64,000 bases of DNA from Lysinibacillus boronitolerans JCM 21713 = 10a = NBRC 103108 (GTDB lineage: Bacteria; Bacillota; Bacilli; Bacillales_A; Planococcaceae): positions 1 through 64,000 of the forward strand of contig NZ_JPVR01000072.1 in NCBI RefSeq assembly GCF_000772935.1, written 5' to 3'. Below, in pieces: positions 52,274 through 61,277 of this stretch; within the stretch, counting starts at the first letter, position 1; every line of letters begins with the position of its first letter. The notes beneath the pieces are model-generated. The model ran no database searches and was not told where the DNA came from. It saw only the letters and a program-made list of their open reading frames with translations. The position numbers and the translations under genes are program-made.

Positions 52274-52318
52274 TGTTTCCCTTAGGAAAAATATATGCTT
52301 AATGCAAAGAAAATTCAA
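52274..52318 (-). promoter_or_regulatory. Promoter with MntR-like operator
   Basis: TTGAAT (52318-52313), a 17-base spacer and TATATT (52295-52290) on the minus strand. Over the start site lies the palindrome TGTTTCCCTTAGGAAAA (52274-52290), matching the B. subtilis mntH-type MntR box at 13 of 17 positions by my alignment. Mn-bound MntR would repress the operon. Confidence 0.65.
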
Positions 52319-52381
52319 CTACTTTATGAAAATTTCTTTTAAAAAATTTTTTTCTTATGTAAAAATTAGTTTGGCCCAAAC

Positions 52382-52418
52382 AAAAAATCCCCAATGCTAA
52401 CATTAGAGATTTTTTAAT
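52382..52418 (-). terminator. Terminator of the TetR gene
   Basis: AAAAAATC..AATG/CATT..GATTTTTT hairpin about 25 bases past the TetR stop. Confidence 0.75.
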
Positions 52419-52442
52419 ACATAGATTTATGTGAATAAACGT

Positions 52443-53051
52443 TCATTCTTCTTTTTCTAACGGTTTTCCTATAAATTCAAAGGCATAAATATGTGTTTTC
52501 GTTAATTCAATAATATCCTTAATTAAAGCTTCTTCTGATTTTCCATAACCGCTTGCAATCCATTGCATCATCAATCCATAAAAGCCGTAGGAAGTATAAT
52601 GCTTGAACATGTTCATATTGACAGGCTGCTGATTGATCGTCTCAAATTTAAATTGCTCTTGATAAATTTTTGTAATCGTTAAGGGCATACGAGTATGTAA
52701 CCCAGGAATCGTATCTTCCACATTCAGCAGCTCGAAAAACAAACGATGCTTATAAATGTAATGAATAATATTAAAGGATGGTGCCTTCAATTTTGTTGTA
52801 TATACCTTTTCCCCATATAGGTAGGGTTCACCTACTGCTACTTCCAGACCATTCAGCATCTGTTCTAGTAAATTCTCTGCCAGCTCAAATTTATCTCGAA
52901 AATGCACATAAAAGGTACTTCGGTTATAGCCGGCTCGTTCTACAATATCCTTCACTGTAATGGCTTGAAAACCATGTTGTTTCATTAAATCGACAAACGC
53001 CTCAAAAAAATGACGGCGGGTTCTTTCTTGTCTTTGTGTCCATTTTGGCAA
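52443..53051 (-). CDS. TetR family transcriptional regulator
   Basis: A 202-residue repressor with the N-terminal helix-turn-helix ITVKDIVERAGYNRSTFYVHFRDKFELAENLL (about 36-67). The C-terminal domain (TetR_C_33/YxaF-like) is for ligand binding. It is divergent from an SDR gene; a palindrome between them is the probable operator, so the enzyme gene is the probable target. The ligand is unknown. Confidence 0.9.
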   Translation of the reverse strand: MPKWTQRQERTRRHFFEAFVDLMKQHGFQAITVKDIVERAGYNRSTFYVHFRDKFELAENLLEQMLNGLEVAVGEPYLYGEKVYTTKLKAPSFNIIHYIYKHRLFFELLNVEDTIPGLHTRMPLTITKIYQEQFKFETINQQPVNMNMFKHYTSYGFYGLMMQWIASGYGKSEEALIKDIIELTKTHIYAFEFIGKPLEKEE

Positions 53052-53067
53052 TTTTACTTCCCCCTTT

Positions 53068-53092
53068 TAGACATTTCAGGGACATATGTCTA
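53068..53092. promoter_or_regulatory. Probable TetR operator
   Basis: TAGACAT (53068) and the perfect palindrome GACATATGTC (53081-53090), extended to ATGTCTA, lie just before the TetR start in the divergent gap. Confidence 0.5.
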
Positions 53093-53211
53093 CTAGTTAG
53101 ATATTTACTACGACATTAATGATTGTTTCCGTTTTCAGGCGTTTTACAATAAAAGTACACCGTGATTTACACAGTGTGCAAGAAAAATGATTGTTTAAGG
53201 GAGTGTCATGT

Positions 53212-53949
53212 ATGGGGAAATTACAAGATAAAGTCGCAATTATTACAGGTGGTGCTTCTGGTATCGGTGCTGCAACCGCTCAATTATTTGTAGCAGAGGG
53301 AGCAAAAGTGGTGCTTGTGGACCTAAACGAGGAAAAAGGCCAAGCATTTGCAGTCGAACTACAGGCAACAGGCGCAGAAGCCATGTTCATCAAAGCAAAC
53401 GTAACGGATGAACAGGAAGTAGCTGCTATTTATCAAACAACGATTGAGGCATTTGGCAAAGTCGATGTCCTTTTTAATAATGCAGGAATTGGTCGTGTTA
53501 CGCCAACTGAGGAGCTTCCTTATGCGGAATGGCGTCAAACTGTAAATGTAGACTTAGATGGTGTATTTTTAATGGCGCAGGCTGCCATCAAAGAAATGCT
53601 AAAAGCGAATGGTGGTACAATCGTTAATACAGCTTCGATGTATGGTTGGGTTGGCTCGCCAGGATCAGCTGCTTATAATGCAGCAAAAGGGGGTGTGATT
53701 AATTTAACACGTTCATTAGCATTGGAATTTGCTACGCGAGGTATTCGTGTTAATGCCCTATGTCCAGGCTTTATTGATACACCGATTATTCCAGAAGAAA
53801 GTAAGGAACCATTACGTCAGATCACACCTATGCAACGACTAGGACAACCAGAGGAAATGGCAAAAGCTGTTTTATTTATGGCTTGTGACGATTCAACGTT
53901 TATGACAGGGAACACATTAACAGTAGATGGTGGCTACACAGCCCAATAA
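53212..53949 (+). CDS. Short-chain dehydrogenase/reductase (3-oxoacyl-ACP reductase-like)
   Basis: Classical SDR of 245 residues. TGGASGIGAATA is the cofactor loop, VDLN the NAD-preferring acid, NNAG at about 87, and the catalytic set is Ser in NTASMYG, Tyr-x3-Lys in YNAAKGG. The end MTGNTLTVDGGYTAQ is characteristic. ATG 53212 is chosen as AAGGGAG lies 6 bases before it; the frame from TTG 53191 is not supported. Likely regulated by the divergent TetR protein. The substrate is unknown. Confidence 0.9.
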   Translation: MGKLQDKVAIITGGASGIGAATAQLFVAEGAKVVLVDLNEEKGQAFAVELQATGAEAMFIKANVTDEQEVAAIYQTTIEAFGKVDVLFNNAGIGRVTPTEELPYAEWRQTVNVDLDGVFLMAQAAIKEMLKANGGTIVNTASMYGWVGSPGSAAYNAAKGGVINLTRSLALEFATRGIRVNALCPGFIDTPIIPEESKEPLRQITPMQRLGQPEEMAKAVLFMACDDSTFMTGNTLTVDGGYTAQ

Positions 53950-53959
53950 TGACGTTTAA

Positions 53960-54000
53960 AATAATCGCTTCCCGACAAAGGGCAGCGATTATTTTTTCAC
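53960..54000 (+). terminator. Terminator of the SDR gene
   Basis: AATAATCGCT/AGCGATTATT stem followed by TTTTT. Confidence 0.88.
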
Positions 54001-54074
54001 TAGAAAAATTTGCAGTTTTTATCCATTTCCTGCAAACTATTACTAAAGCGAGCAAGAAAGGATGAAGACGACGA

Positions 54075-55103
54075 ATGAAAAAATTAATTGGTACATTATT
54101 ATTTTCTATTCTGATTATCGCTAGTGCAGGCAATGTACAAGCTGCTGGCTTTCGGGATGTATCAGAGGATCATTATGCCTATGAAGCTATTTTATGGGCA
54201 GAAGAATATGATATTGTTAATGGCTTTACAGACGGTACATTTAAACCGAATGCTACTATTACTGAACAGCAATTAGCAAAACTATTAGCCAATTTTTATG
54301 AGCTCGAAACGCCCATCGACGAATTAAAAAAGCAAACGCCTTCGGCAAACTGGTCGGATGAATTCTATAACCAGCTCGCAAGCTACGGGGTGCCTTTAAA
54401 TGGCTATTTCGACAACCGAATTCGAGCGGCTACTGTAAAGCGCGGTGTAGTGGCACAGGCTATTGCTCATTTAGCTAGCGGTAAGAAGGGATTAGATCAA
54501 TCTATTCAGTTTTTACTTGATACCTATATTTCTTCCGGGCTAAATCCACAGTATGAAGATCGTAATTTACAAAAGTTTTATGGCGTGACAAATAACATGA
54601 CCCGTGCGCAAGTTGTCACGATGCTTTATCGTATGGACGAGCGAAATTATTATGAAATTTCAGCGGATGCACAAGCCATACACGAGAATGCCAACAATGT
54701 TTCATTAATGACAAGAGCTAAAAATGCCCAAAGTCAGCTCGATAAATCTTTGCAACAAGCAACACCTGGTAAAAGTGCTTGGGAAGGTGTCTATACGTAT
54801 TATTACAAATGGGGTAAAGGTGCAAACGATTTTAACCGCCGCGATGCCGTCATTTCGAACGCTACAAGTAACAGCTTCTCTATTGCTTTAACAGCAAATG
54901 ATGGGACAGCTTCAGGTAACGTCAATGGAACAGCCACGATAACAAGCAGCTCAAAAGCCTTAATGAATAAGTCCTCAAACGGCAATCGCTGTGTCGTTGA
55001 ATTTGAACGTTTATCCAATAATGCCCTAAAGGTGTCCGAGATTGATTGTCGTGCTGAACGTAATGAAGGCACCAATTTTTCGGGTACCCTCAAGCAGCAA
55101 TAA
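54075..55103 (+). CDS. Secreted S-layer homology (SLH) domain protein
   Basis: A 342-residue exported protein: signal peptide (1-24, cleavage after VQA), then SLH repeats. The first (about 26-70) has FRDVSEDHYAYEAILWAEEYDIVNGFTDGTFKPNATITEQQLAKLL, with degenerate ones following to about 205 ending in MTRAQVVTMLYRMDE. SLH domains bind pyruvylated wall polymers, so the protein sits on the surface. The C-terminal 130 residues have alternating beta strands rich in Asn, Ser and Thr and two Cys; no family was recognised. It is monocistronic. Confidence 0.82.
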   Translation: MKKLIGTLLFSILIIASAGNVQAAGFRDVSEDHYAYEAILWAEEYDIVNGFTDGTFKPNATITEQQLAKLLANFYELETPIDELKKQTPSANWSDEFYNQLASYGVPLNGYFDNRIRAATVKRGVVAQAIAHLASGKKGLDQSIQFLLDTYISSGLNPQYEDRNLQKFYGVTNNMTRAQVVTMLYRMDERNYYEISADAQAIHENANNVSLMTRAKNAQSQLDKSLQQATPGKSAWEGVYTYYYKWGKGANDFNRRDAVISNATSNSFSIALTANDGTASGNVNGTATITSSSKALMNKSSNGNRCVVEFERLSNNALKVSEIDCRAERNEGTNFSGTLKQQ

Positions 55104-55141
55104 TTTTAACAGAGTCTGATTCATTCAGGCTCCTTTTTTTT
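55104..55141. terminator. Terminator between SLH and LysR genes
   Basis: GAG.CTGA/TCAG.CTC hairpin followed by eight T. Confidence 0.8.
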
Positions 55142-56027
55142 AATTCCCCAGCGTTTGATACTTCTGCTTGGCAATAGCAATAAAATCGAGGAGGCACGGT
55201 TGCAAATGCTTATCTTTATGCCAAGCAATATCTGTATAAATAGGAGCTAGCTTTAATGTGGACGGTATCTCTGTTACATGTCCCAATGTCAGTTCTTTTT
55301 CTACGACCATTTTAGGTAAAAACGTCATACCTAGACCTGCAATTACACATTGTTTGATCGCTTCAATACTGGCAAATTCAATCATTTGTAAAGGCCGAAC
55401 CCCTTCTAGCTGAAGCAATGCTTCTAAATGATTACGATAAGAGCACCCTGTTTCAGTTAACAGCATCGTTTCATGTGCTAGCTGTTGAGCGGATAGCGGC
55501 TCCCTTCTTTCGATAGGTGCACTGACAAAAATAAGCTGCTCTTCAATCAATCGCTGTCGCTGTAACATCGATGTTTCCTGGTAGGTATCTGTAATAAAGG
55601 CAACATCTAGATCCCCTGCCTGTAATAGCTTTTTAGCAATGTCCGTTGTATGCACTGGCTTAAAAATGATTTTCACATGGGGGTGAACCTGTTGAAATTG
55701 CTGTAAAATGCTGGGCAATCGATAGACACACTGACTTTCCTGTGCCCCCATCTTCAATAGGACTTGCTCCTGCTCGTTGGATATAGCTTTTTTCATTTCA
55801 CGGTCTAGCTCAAGCATTTTTTTTGCATAATGCTGTAGACGCTTGCCCTCTTCCGTGAGAATAATGCGCTTGCCAAGCCGCTCAAAAAGTTGAACACCCA
55901 ACTCTTGTTCTAAAGTTTTGATTTGAGCTGTAATACTCGATTGAGCGTAGTCAAGAAGCTGGGCTGTCTGTGTAAAGCTTAATGTTTCAGCTGCTGTAAA
56001 AAACGTTTGAAGCTGCTTAATATCCAT
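55140..56027 (-). CDS. LysR family transcriptional regulator
   Basis: A 295-residue LTTR. The N-terminal winged helix reads DIKQLQTFFTAAETLSFTQTAQLLDYAQSSITAQIKTLEQELGVQLFER (residues 2-50), followed by a periplasmic-binding-like effector domain to the C terminus. ATG 56027 has AAAGGGG 9 bases upstream, better than the longer open frame reaching 56153. TTCGATA heptamers occur upstream of this gene and of the next FMN reductase gene, hinting at a common regulator. Confidence 0.9.
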   Translation of the reverse strand: MDIKQLQTFFTAAETLSFTQTAQLLDYAQSSITAQIKTLEQELGVQLFERLGKRIILTEEGKRLQHYAKKMLELDREMKKAISNEQEQVLLKMGAQESQCVYRLPSILQQFQQVHPHVKIIFKPVHTTDIAKKLLQAGDLDVAFITDTYQETSMLQRQRLIEEQLIFVSAPIERREPLSAQQLAHETMLLTETGCSYRNHLEALLQLEGVRPLQMIEFASIEAIKQCVIAGLGMTFLPKMVVEKELTLGHVTEIPSTLKLAPIYTDIAWHKDKHLQPCLLDFIAIAKQKYQTLGN

Positions 56028-56301
56028 CACTTGAACCCCTTTATCTATTTCTTCGATAGTTTTTTTAAAAACATTCATCCTTTTCGATAATAAAATCCAA
56101 TATACACTAGTTTGTAACTGAAAGAAAGGGCTGCCAAATGTAGTGACTGGCATTTAATCCTTTTATCATATAAAAAGAAACGAATTTGGAGACTTCTTTC
56201 ATCCAAATACGTTTCTGTGTTTCTGCTATAAAAATAGTAAATATAATCTAACAGCTAATAAGGTCGATTGATAGTTGGCTCGTTCTTTTCTAAACCAACA
56301 C

Positions 56302-56841
56302 CTATTGCAATTCTTTTCTAAGATGGTCAGCTGCAGACAACGCTTTGAGATCTTGAATAATATCGCCTGGCTTGTTTCCTTCTCCTAGAATATACCCCTC
56401 AAAGGTTATCCCAACAAAATCAAAAATATGTTGAAATTGCTGAATCATTGGTAACCCCTTTATATAAGGCTCATCTCCACCAACTGCAATAACATATGCT
56501 TTTTTAGAAGACATTAATGCTTTAAAATCAGGATAATTCGGGTCTCTTAAGGTTTGTGACCATCGATCTATAAAGTTCTTCATCGCTCCTGTCATACTAT
56601 ACCAATAAATAGGCGTAGAAAAAATAAGAATATCATGCGGAAGAATACGGTCAATGACGGCATTATAATCATCGCTGACATCTGAGAATCCCTCCTCAGC
56701 ATGACGCTTATCGATTATTGGCTGAATGACACAATCCTTTAGATAAATTTCTTCAATCATTAGGCCTTGAGTGGCTAATTTTGTTAAAGTCTCTACATTC
56801 CCATTCGACCGATTGCCACCGTAAATAACTGCTATTGACAT
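56302..56841 (-). CDS. NAD(P)H-dependent FMN reductase (flavodoxin fold)
   Basis: Flavin-binding oxidoreductase of 179 residues with the flavodoxin-like fold. IAVIYGGNRSNGNVETL at the N terminus forms the FMN phosphate loop, and FSTPIYWYSMTGAMKNFIDRWS (near 74-95) the isoalloxazine site. Such enzymes reduce quinones, azo dyes or flavins. It is 274 bases upstream of the LysR gene in the same direction, so it may be its target or unrelated. Confidence 0.87.
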   Translation of the reverse strand: MSIAVIYGGNRSNGNVETLTKLATQGLMIEEIYLKDCVIQPIIDKRHAEEGFSDVSDDYNAVIDRILPHDILIFSTPIYWYSMTGAMKNFIDRWSQTLRDPNYPDFKALMSSKKAYVIAVGGDEPYIKGLPMIQQFQHIFDFVGITFEGYILGEGNKPGDIIQDLKALSAADHLRKELQ

Positions 56842-57373
56842 TTAGAATATCCCCGCTTCCTTGAAGTTTTTACTATTGTTCCCGTATACCTATATCTTAT
56901 TATGTATTTACAATTCGATAAAGATGATTATTTCGATAAAATCAATCGAAAAAAGTGATTTTAAAGGAGATTGCTGTTTTGCCTTCCTTTGGCAAAATGT
57001 ATAAAGCCATTTTTTTGGCTGTATTGAGATAGGCTGGGCGTGGCTAAAAATGTGGCCTCTATCCCCTATTCTGTATTAATTATCTTGAGGAAAATCAAAA
57101 TATCTCTTGTAAGAGAGAAAAAAGAATACTGCCAATGCGCGTGATAAAGATGTGCTAAAGTTAAGGGAAGCAATAGTTGCTTTATTGATCCAAGCATTAA
57201 AATTGTTTAATTATTTGACGTAAAATGATGCCTACTATTCTTGTTTTCTAAGAATTTGTCGTACATTGCAAGTTAGTAGTCACTGTTTGCTAGTTACAAG
57301 GCGTGATTGAAAAGATACTATATAAACTGTCCAGTTCAAACAAAGCAGGACAAAATTCACGATATGACCAATA
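56842..57373. other. Intergenic region between FMN reductase and AraC genes
   Basis: About 530 bases. It has TTCGATA at 56914 and 56932 with an inverted TTTCGAT/ATCGAAA, and a 17-codon TTG-initiated frame (56979-57032) behind AAAGGAG that may be a gene remnant. No confident gene was seen. Confidence 0.5.
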
Positions 57374-58348
57374 TTGGGATTTTGGGAAGGGTTACGTCAA
57401 GTAGGGATAGCCCCGCAAGACGTGGTTCGAAAAGCACGACTACCTATTACAATCATTAATGAACCTGTCGTCTCTATAACTCAATATTTTTCGATTTGGC
57501 AGGCTTATTCCGATATCATTGACGACACTGCTAAAGGAATCATCAAACTAGCGACTAGCTTTGAACCAAATCATTACCCCCCTACTGTCCTAGTAGCCTA
57601 CCATGCACGTGATTATCGTGATGCCTTAAAGAGAATGGCACGGTACAAACAACTGTGTCCGCCTGAAAGCTTGCGTATCACTGAGGAGGGTGAGGAATGT
57701 ACAATCGAACTAGAATGGTCGTATACTGAGCAACCTGGTCCTCCTATGCTGGTTGGTATCACACTTGCATTTCTTCTTGAGCTTGGACGTCGGGGGACAG
57801 GTCAACCGATCGCAGCAAAGTTCGTTGAATTTTCACATGAAATGGGCGATGTACAGTCGCTTGAAGATTATTTCGGTTGCAGTATCCAAATTGGTGCAAA
57901 GTGTAACCGGTTGACGATACACCGCGAGGATCTGGATCGTCACTTTGCCTCATATAACTTGGAGTTGCTGGAAATGTTGACCCCTCTTCTGGATCAATCG
58001 TTGAATGTGCACCAACATAGCAGCTCCATCACTGAGATGGTTAAATGGATAATAAAACGTAGCTTAGCAGGAGGACGGCCTGACATACAGACAGTCGCGA
58101 GCGAGCTAGGAATGAGCGACCGTACCTTGCAGCGCAGGCTTACTAACGAATGCACGAGCTTTAAGTTTTTGTTAACACAAGTTCGACAGGATCAGGCCCG
58201 CGAGTATCTAGCAGACCCCTCGCTTGATATTAAAGATGTCGCCTTCTTGATTGGATACGAAGATCAAAACTCATTTTACCGTGCCTTCCACCTATGGGAA
58301 GGTGATACGCCTTCAAATTGGCGTTCTAAACATGTAGGAACAAATTAG
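57374..58348 (+). CDS. AraC family transcriptional regulator, possibly frameshifted at the N terminus
   Basis: A 324-residue regulator with an arabinose-binding-like N domain (about 15-195) and a C-terminal AraC double helix-turn-helix (about 215-320, DIQTVASELGMSDRTLQRRLTNE.. IKDVAFLIGYEDQNSFYRAFHLWEGDTPSNWR). The only in-frame start is TTG 57374 without a ribosome site. ATG 57364 in another frame would give a natural N terminus (MTNI-GFWEGL) if one G of GGG at 57376-57378 were removed. It is thus a frameshift, an error or a weak start. G+C is visibly higher than its neighbours, suggesting acquisition. An SDR gene follows. Confidence 0.75.
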   Translation: MGFWEGLRQVGIAPQDVVRKARLPITIINEPVVSITQYFSIWQAYSDIIDDTAKGIIKLATSFEPNHYPPTVLVAYHARDYRDALKRMARYKQLCPPESLRITEEGEECTIELEWSYTEQPGPPMLVGITLAFLLELGRRGTGQPIAAKFVEFSHEMGDVQSLEDYFGCSIQIGAKCNRLTIHREDLDRHFASYNLELLEMLTPLLDQSLNVHQHSSSITEMVKWIIKRSLAGGRPDIQTVASELGMSDRTLQRRLTNECTSFKFLLTQVRQDQAREYLADPSLDIKDVAFLIGYEDQNSFYRAFHLWEGDTPSNWRSKHVGTN

Positions 58349-58455
58349 ATAAATATAAAATTTTGAAACACAAGACCAATAGTCAGACTTTCAAAAAAGT
58401 TGGCGTTTTTATTTTTACATCCAGAAAATCAAAATAGATAGAGGAGCAATGTAAT

Positions 58456-59250
58456 ATGGATATAGGATTGAACAATAAAACAGCTTTAGTGACCGGATCT
58501 ACAAGAGGTATAGGTAAAGCAATCGCTATCGAACTAGCCAAAGAAGGTGTGAACGTACTAATAAATGGGCGAAATGATGAAGAGGTACAACGCACTGTAA
58601 ATGAAATTAAATTAGCTTATCCATCTACTTTTCCACAAAATGCTACAGCCAATATTGCTGATATACATCAAAGAGAAGCTTTATTTGAAAAATATCCGTG
58701 TATTGACATTTTAATTAACAATATGGGTATCTATGAAATTATGCCATATGAAGATGTTGATGATGATACTTGGGAAAAATACTTCCGTACTAATGTTCTT
58801 GCGGCAAATGGATTATCTAAATTTTACTTACCAAAAATGTTGGAAAATGATTTTGGTCGCATTATTTTTATTGCCAGTGAAGAAGCAATTATGCCCTCGG
58901 GACAAATGCCTCAATATTGCATGACAAAAACGATGCTATTATCTTTGTCAAAAAGCCTCTCTAAATTAACAATAGGAAAAGAGGTTACAATTAATACAAT
59001 CTTGCCAGGACCAACACTCTCTGAGAATGTGTATCAAATAATTGATGGTATGTTTCCTAATCAAGACATGAGTTTTTCTGAGAAAGAGAAAGAATTTATG
59101 ATGACAAACCTACCTCAATCAGAAATACAAAGATTTATCAAACCAATCGAAATAGGAAGAATAACTACATTTGTATGTAGTCCATTTGCATCTGCATTTA
59201 AAGGATCACCGATTCGTATGGATGGTGGTATGGTACCGACAATTTTCTAA
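58456..59250 (+). CDS. Short-chain dehydrogenase/reductase
   Basis: SDR of 264 residues: TGSTRGIGKAIA cofactor loop, NGRN favouring NADP, NNMG, catalytic Ser in FIASEEA and Tyr-x3-Lys in YCMTKT, where Cys and Met fill the normally small positions. The segment FPNQDMSFSEKEKEFMMTNLPQSEIQRFIKP (about 200-230) is a larger substrate-loop than usual. It follows the AraC gene by 107 bases and is more AT-rich than it; it could be the AraC target. GAGGAG precedes ATG 58456. Confidence 0.87.
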   Translation: MDIGLNNKTALVTGSTRGIGKAIAIELAKEGVNVLINGRNDEEVQRTVNEIKLAYPSTFPQNATANIADIHQREALFEKYPCIDILINNMGIYEIMPYEDVDDDTWEKYFRTNVLAANGLSKFYLPKMLENDFGRIIFIASEEAIMPSGQMPQYCMTKTMLLSLSKSLSKLTIGKEVTINTILPGPTLSENVYQIIDGMFPNQDMSFSEKEKEFMMTNLPQSEIQRFIKPIEIGRITTFVCSPFASAFKGSPIRMDGGMVPTIF

Positions 59251-59382
59251 CATTATCCTCGTCCCCATCATGATAAATCGCTGGCTGCATATTGCTCGAT
59301 GAAGGAGCAGAAGTAGCCTCTTGGAAAATATATTTCCACGACATAAAAAGATTTACCTAATTACGGTATACAGAATGATAAT

Positions 59383-59416
59383 AAACGACCTAATCGCTTA
59401 CCGCAATTAGGTCGTT
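59383..59416 (-). terminator. Terminator of the adenine deaminase gene
   Basis: AACGACCTAAT/ATTAGGTCGTT stem with a T-rich tail on the minus strand. Confidence 0.8.
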
Positions 59417-59423
59417 CTACCGT

Positions 59424-61169
59424 CTATGCTTCTACTGAGATATGCTGGAAGGTTGTCACATCAAATAATCCTGTATCTGTTAGCTTTAAAGCAGGAATAA
59501 CTGGTAATGCCACAAAAGAAAACGTCAGGAGAAAATGGAAATCTAATGTTGGATTAAGCGTCTTTAATGCACTGTGCAAGCCTGCTAGCTGCTCCTTTGC
59601 CTCTTGAGCTGGTACATCCGTCATCAAGCCACCAATGGTTAATGGCATCTCCGCTAGAATTTGGCCATCCGCAACAATCACAAAGCCCCCTTGGATTTCC
59701 TGAATGCGAGTAAGCGCCATGACCATATCCTCATCATTTGTTCCTACAACAAGGGCATTATGGGAATCATGAGCTACTGTTGTGGCTACTGCTCCTTTTT
59801 GTAAGCCAAAGCCTTTGACAATTCCTAAACCTGTCGTGTGTAACTGATGATGACGTTCGATTACGGCTAATTTTAATAGATCTTGTTCTACAGACGGGAC
59901 AAAGACCCCTTCCTTTACAGGGACATCCATTATTACATGATTGGTAATTAGCTGATTCGGCACAATCTCCATTACATTCGCCTTTGTACCCTTTGTGAAT
60001 GCTAGTTGTAGCCTATCCTTTGTAATGGTCGGTAAATGGACAGATTGATAGATATGAGCAGGCACAACTGGCGCTTGTCGATTTGTCAGCATCTCACCAT
60101 TTTCAGCCACTTTCTGCCCATTTTTCCATACAGCTTTTGCCTGCATCGTCGATAAATCGTCTATTAACACAAAATCTGCCTTATAGCCTGGTGCAAGTAC
60201 ACCTCGGTCCAATAAACGATAGCATTCTGCTGTGTTTACCGTTGCTAACTGGATTGCTTGCAATGGTTGCATCCCTTCAGCTATTGCCATGGCGATATCA
60301 TAATTGATGCTGCCCTCATCGATTAACTCATCCACATATTTATCATCTGTACAAAATCCAAAGCGACGAGCATTGTGTGACTGGACAGCTGGCAATAAGT
60401 CACGTAAGTTTTTCGCGGCTGAGCCCTCTCGGATTAGTACATACATCCCCTGCTCTACACGGTCAATCGCTTCTTGAGCCGTTACACATTCATGATCTGT
60501 GTGAATACCCGCAGCTCGATAGCCTGTAATTTGTTCGCTTTGTAAGCCTGCACAATGCCCATCAATGACTAAATTTGCTTCCTGCGATAATAAAATTTTC
60601 TGAAGCATGTCCTCTTGCCCATTTAACACCGCTGGGAAATCCATCACCTCAGCTAATCCTCGAACCTGCTCATGTTGTAGAAATGGTGCCAAATCCTTAG
60701 CTGTTAGTGTAGCGCCTGCATTTTCAAACTGTGTACCTGGCACACTTGATGGCAGCATCACAAAAATATCCATATCTGCCTTTTGTGCATCATCGAGCAT
60801 AAATTGAATGCCTTCCGCTCCTGCGACATTGGCGATCTCATGTGGATCTGTCACCACGGTTGTGATACCATGAGGAAGTAAAACGCGACTAAATTCTCCA
60901 GGTGTCAACATAGAAGATTCAATATGTATATGACCATCAATTAATCCGGGAATGACATAGCCTCCTGCCGCATCCTCTTCCTGTTTAGCCTGAAACTGAT
61001 TAGTGCGATCTAGAGCAACAATCATACCATTCTTCACAACGATATCTGCTTTTTGCCATGTTAACGAAAAAACATCCGCAATTTGCGCATTTCTCAGTAT
61101 AAAATCTGCCTCTAATTTTCCTTGAGATGATAATACATTTTGTGTTAGCTGCTGTAATTTTATCGACAT
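59424..61169 (-). CDS. ade: Adenine deaminase
   Basis: Converts adenine to hypoxanthine plus ammonia. The 581 residues match Bacillus AdeC in length and motif: GYVIPGLIDGHIHIESSMLTPGEF (near 70-93) with the two metal His, DPHEIANVAG, VIDGHCAGL, and in the C-terminal part VAHDSHNALVVGTNDEDM. It would feed salvaged adenine into the hypoxanthine/guanine pool; a PbuE-like hypoxanthine/adenine exporter lies elsewhere in this window. It is monocistronic. Confidence 0.95.
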   Translation of the reverse strand: MSIKLQQLTQNVLSSQGKLEADFILRNAQIADVFSLTWQKADIVVKNGMIVALDRTNQFQAKQEEDAAGGYVIPGLIDGHIHIESSMLTPGEFSRVLLPHGITTVVTDPHEIANVAGAEGIQFMLDDAQKADMDIFVMLPSSVPGTQFENAGATLTAKDLAPFLQHEQVRGLAEVMDFPAVLNGQEDMLQKILLSQEANLVIDGHCAGLQSEQITGYRAAGIHTDHECVTAQEAIDRVEQGMYVLIREGSAAKNLRDLLPAVQSHNARRFGFCTDDKYVDELIDEGSINYDIAMAIAEGMQPLQAIQLATVNTAECYRLLDRGVLAPGYKADFVLIDDLSTMQAKAVWKNGQKVAENGEMLTNRQAPVVPAHIYQSVHLPTITKDRLQLAFTKGTKANVMEIVPNQLITNHVIMDVPVKEGVFVPSVEQDLLKLAVIERHHQLHTTGLGIVKGFGLQKGAVATTVAHDSHNALVVGTNDEDMVMALTRIQEIQGGFVIVADGQILAEMPLTIGGLMTDVPAQEAKEQLAGLHSALKTLNPTLDFHFLLTFSFVALPVIPALKLTDTGLFDVTTFQHISVEA

Positions 61170-61246
61170 AACCTATACTCCTTTTTCTTTTAAGAACTAT
61201 CATGCCAAAAAGCTACTAATCATTGCAACTATTTATCGTTACGTCA

Positions 61247-61277
61247 GTAAAAAACGACCATTGATCAATGGTCGTTC
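61247..61277 (-). terminator. Terminator of the pyridoxamine-oxidase-like gene
   Basis: Perfect palindrome AACGACCATTGATCAATGGTCGTT then TTTTT on the minus strand, overlapping the stop. Confidence 0.88.

Noticed and set aside
54803-55093. 96-codon minus-strand frame in the SLH gene
   Set aside because: It lies entirely inside the secreted SLH protein gene and has no independent signals.
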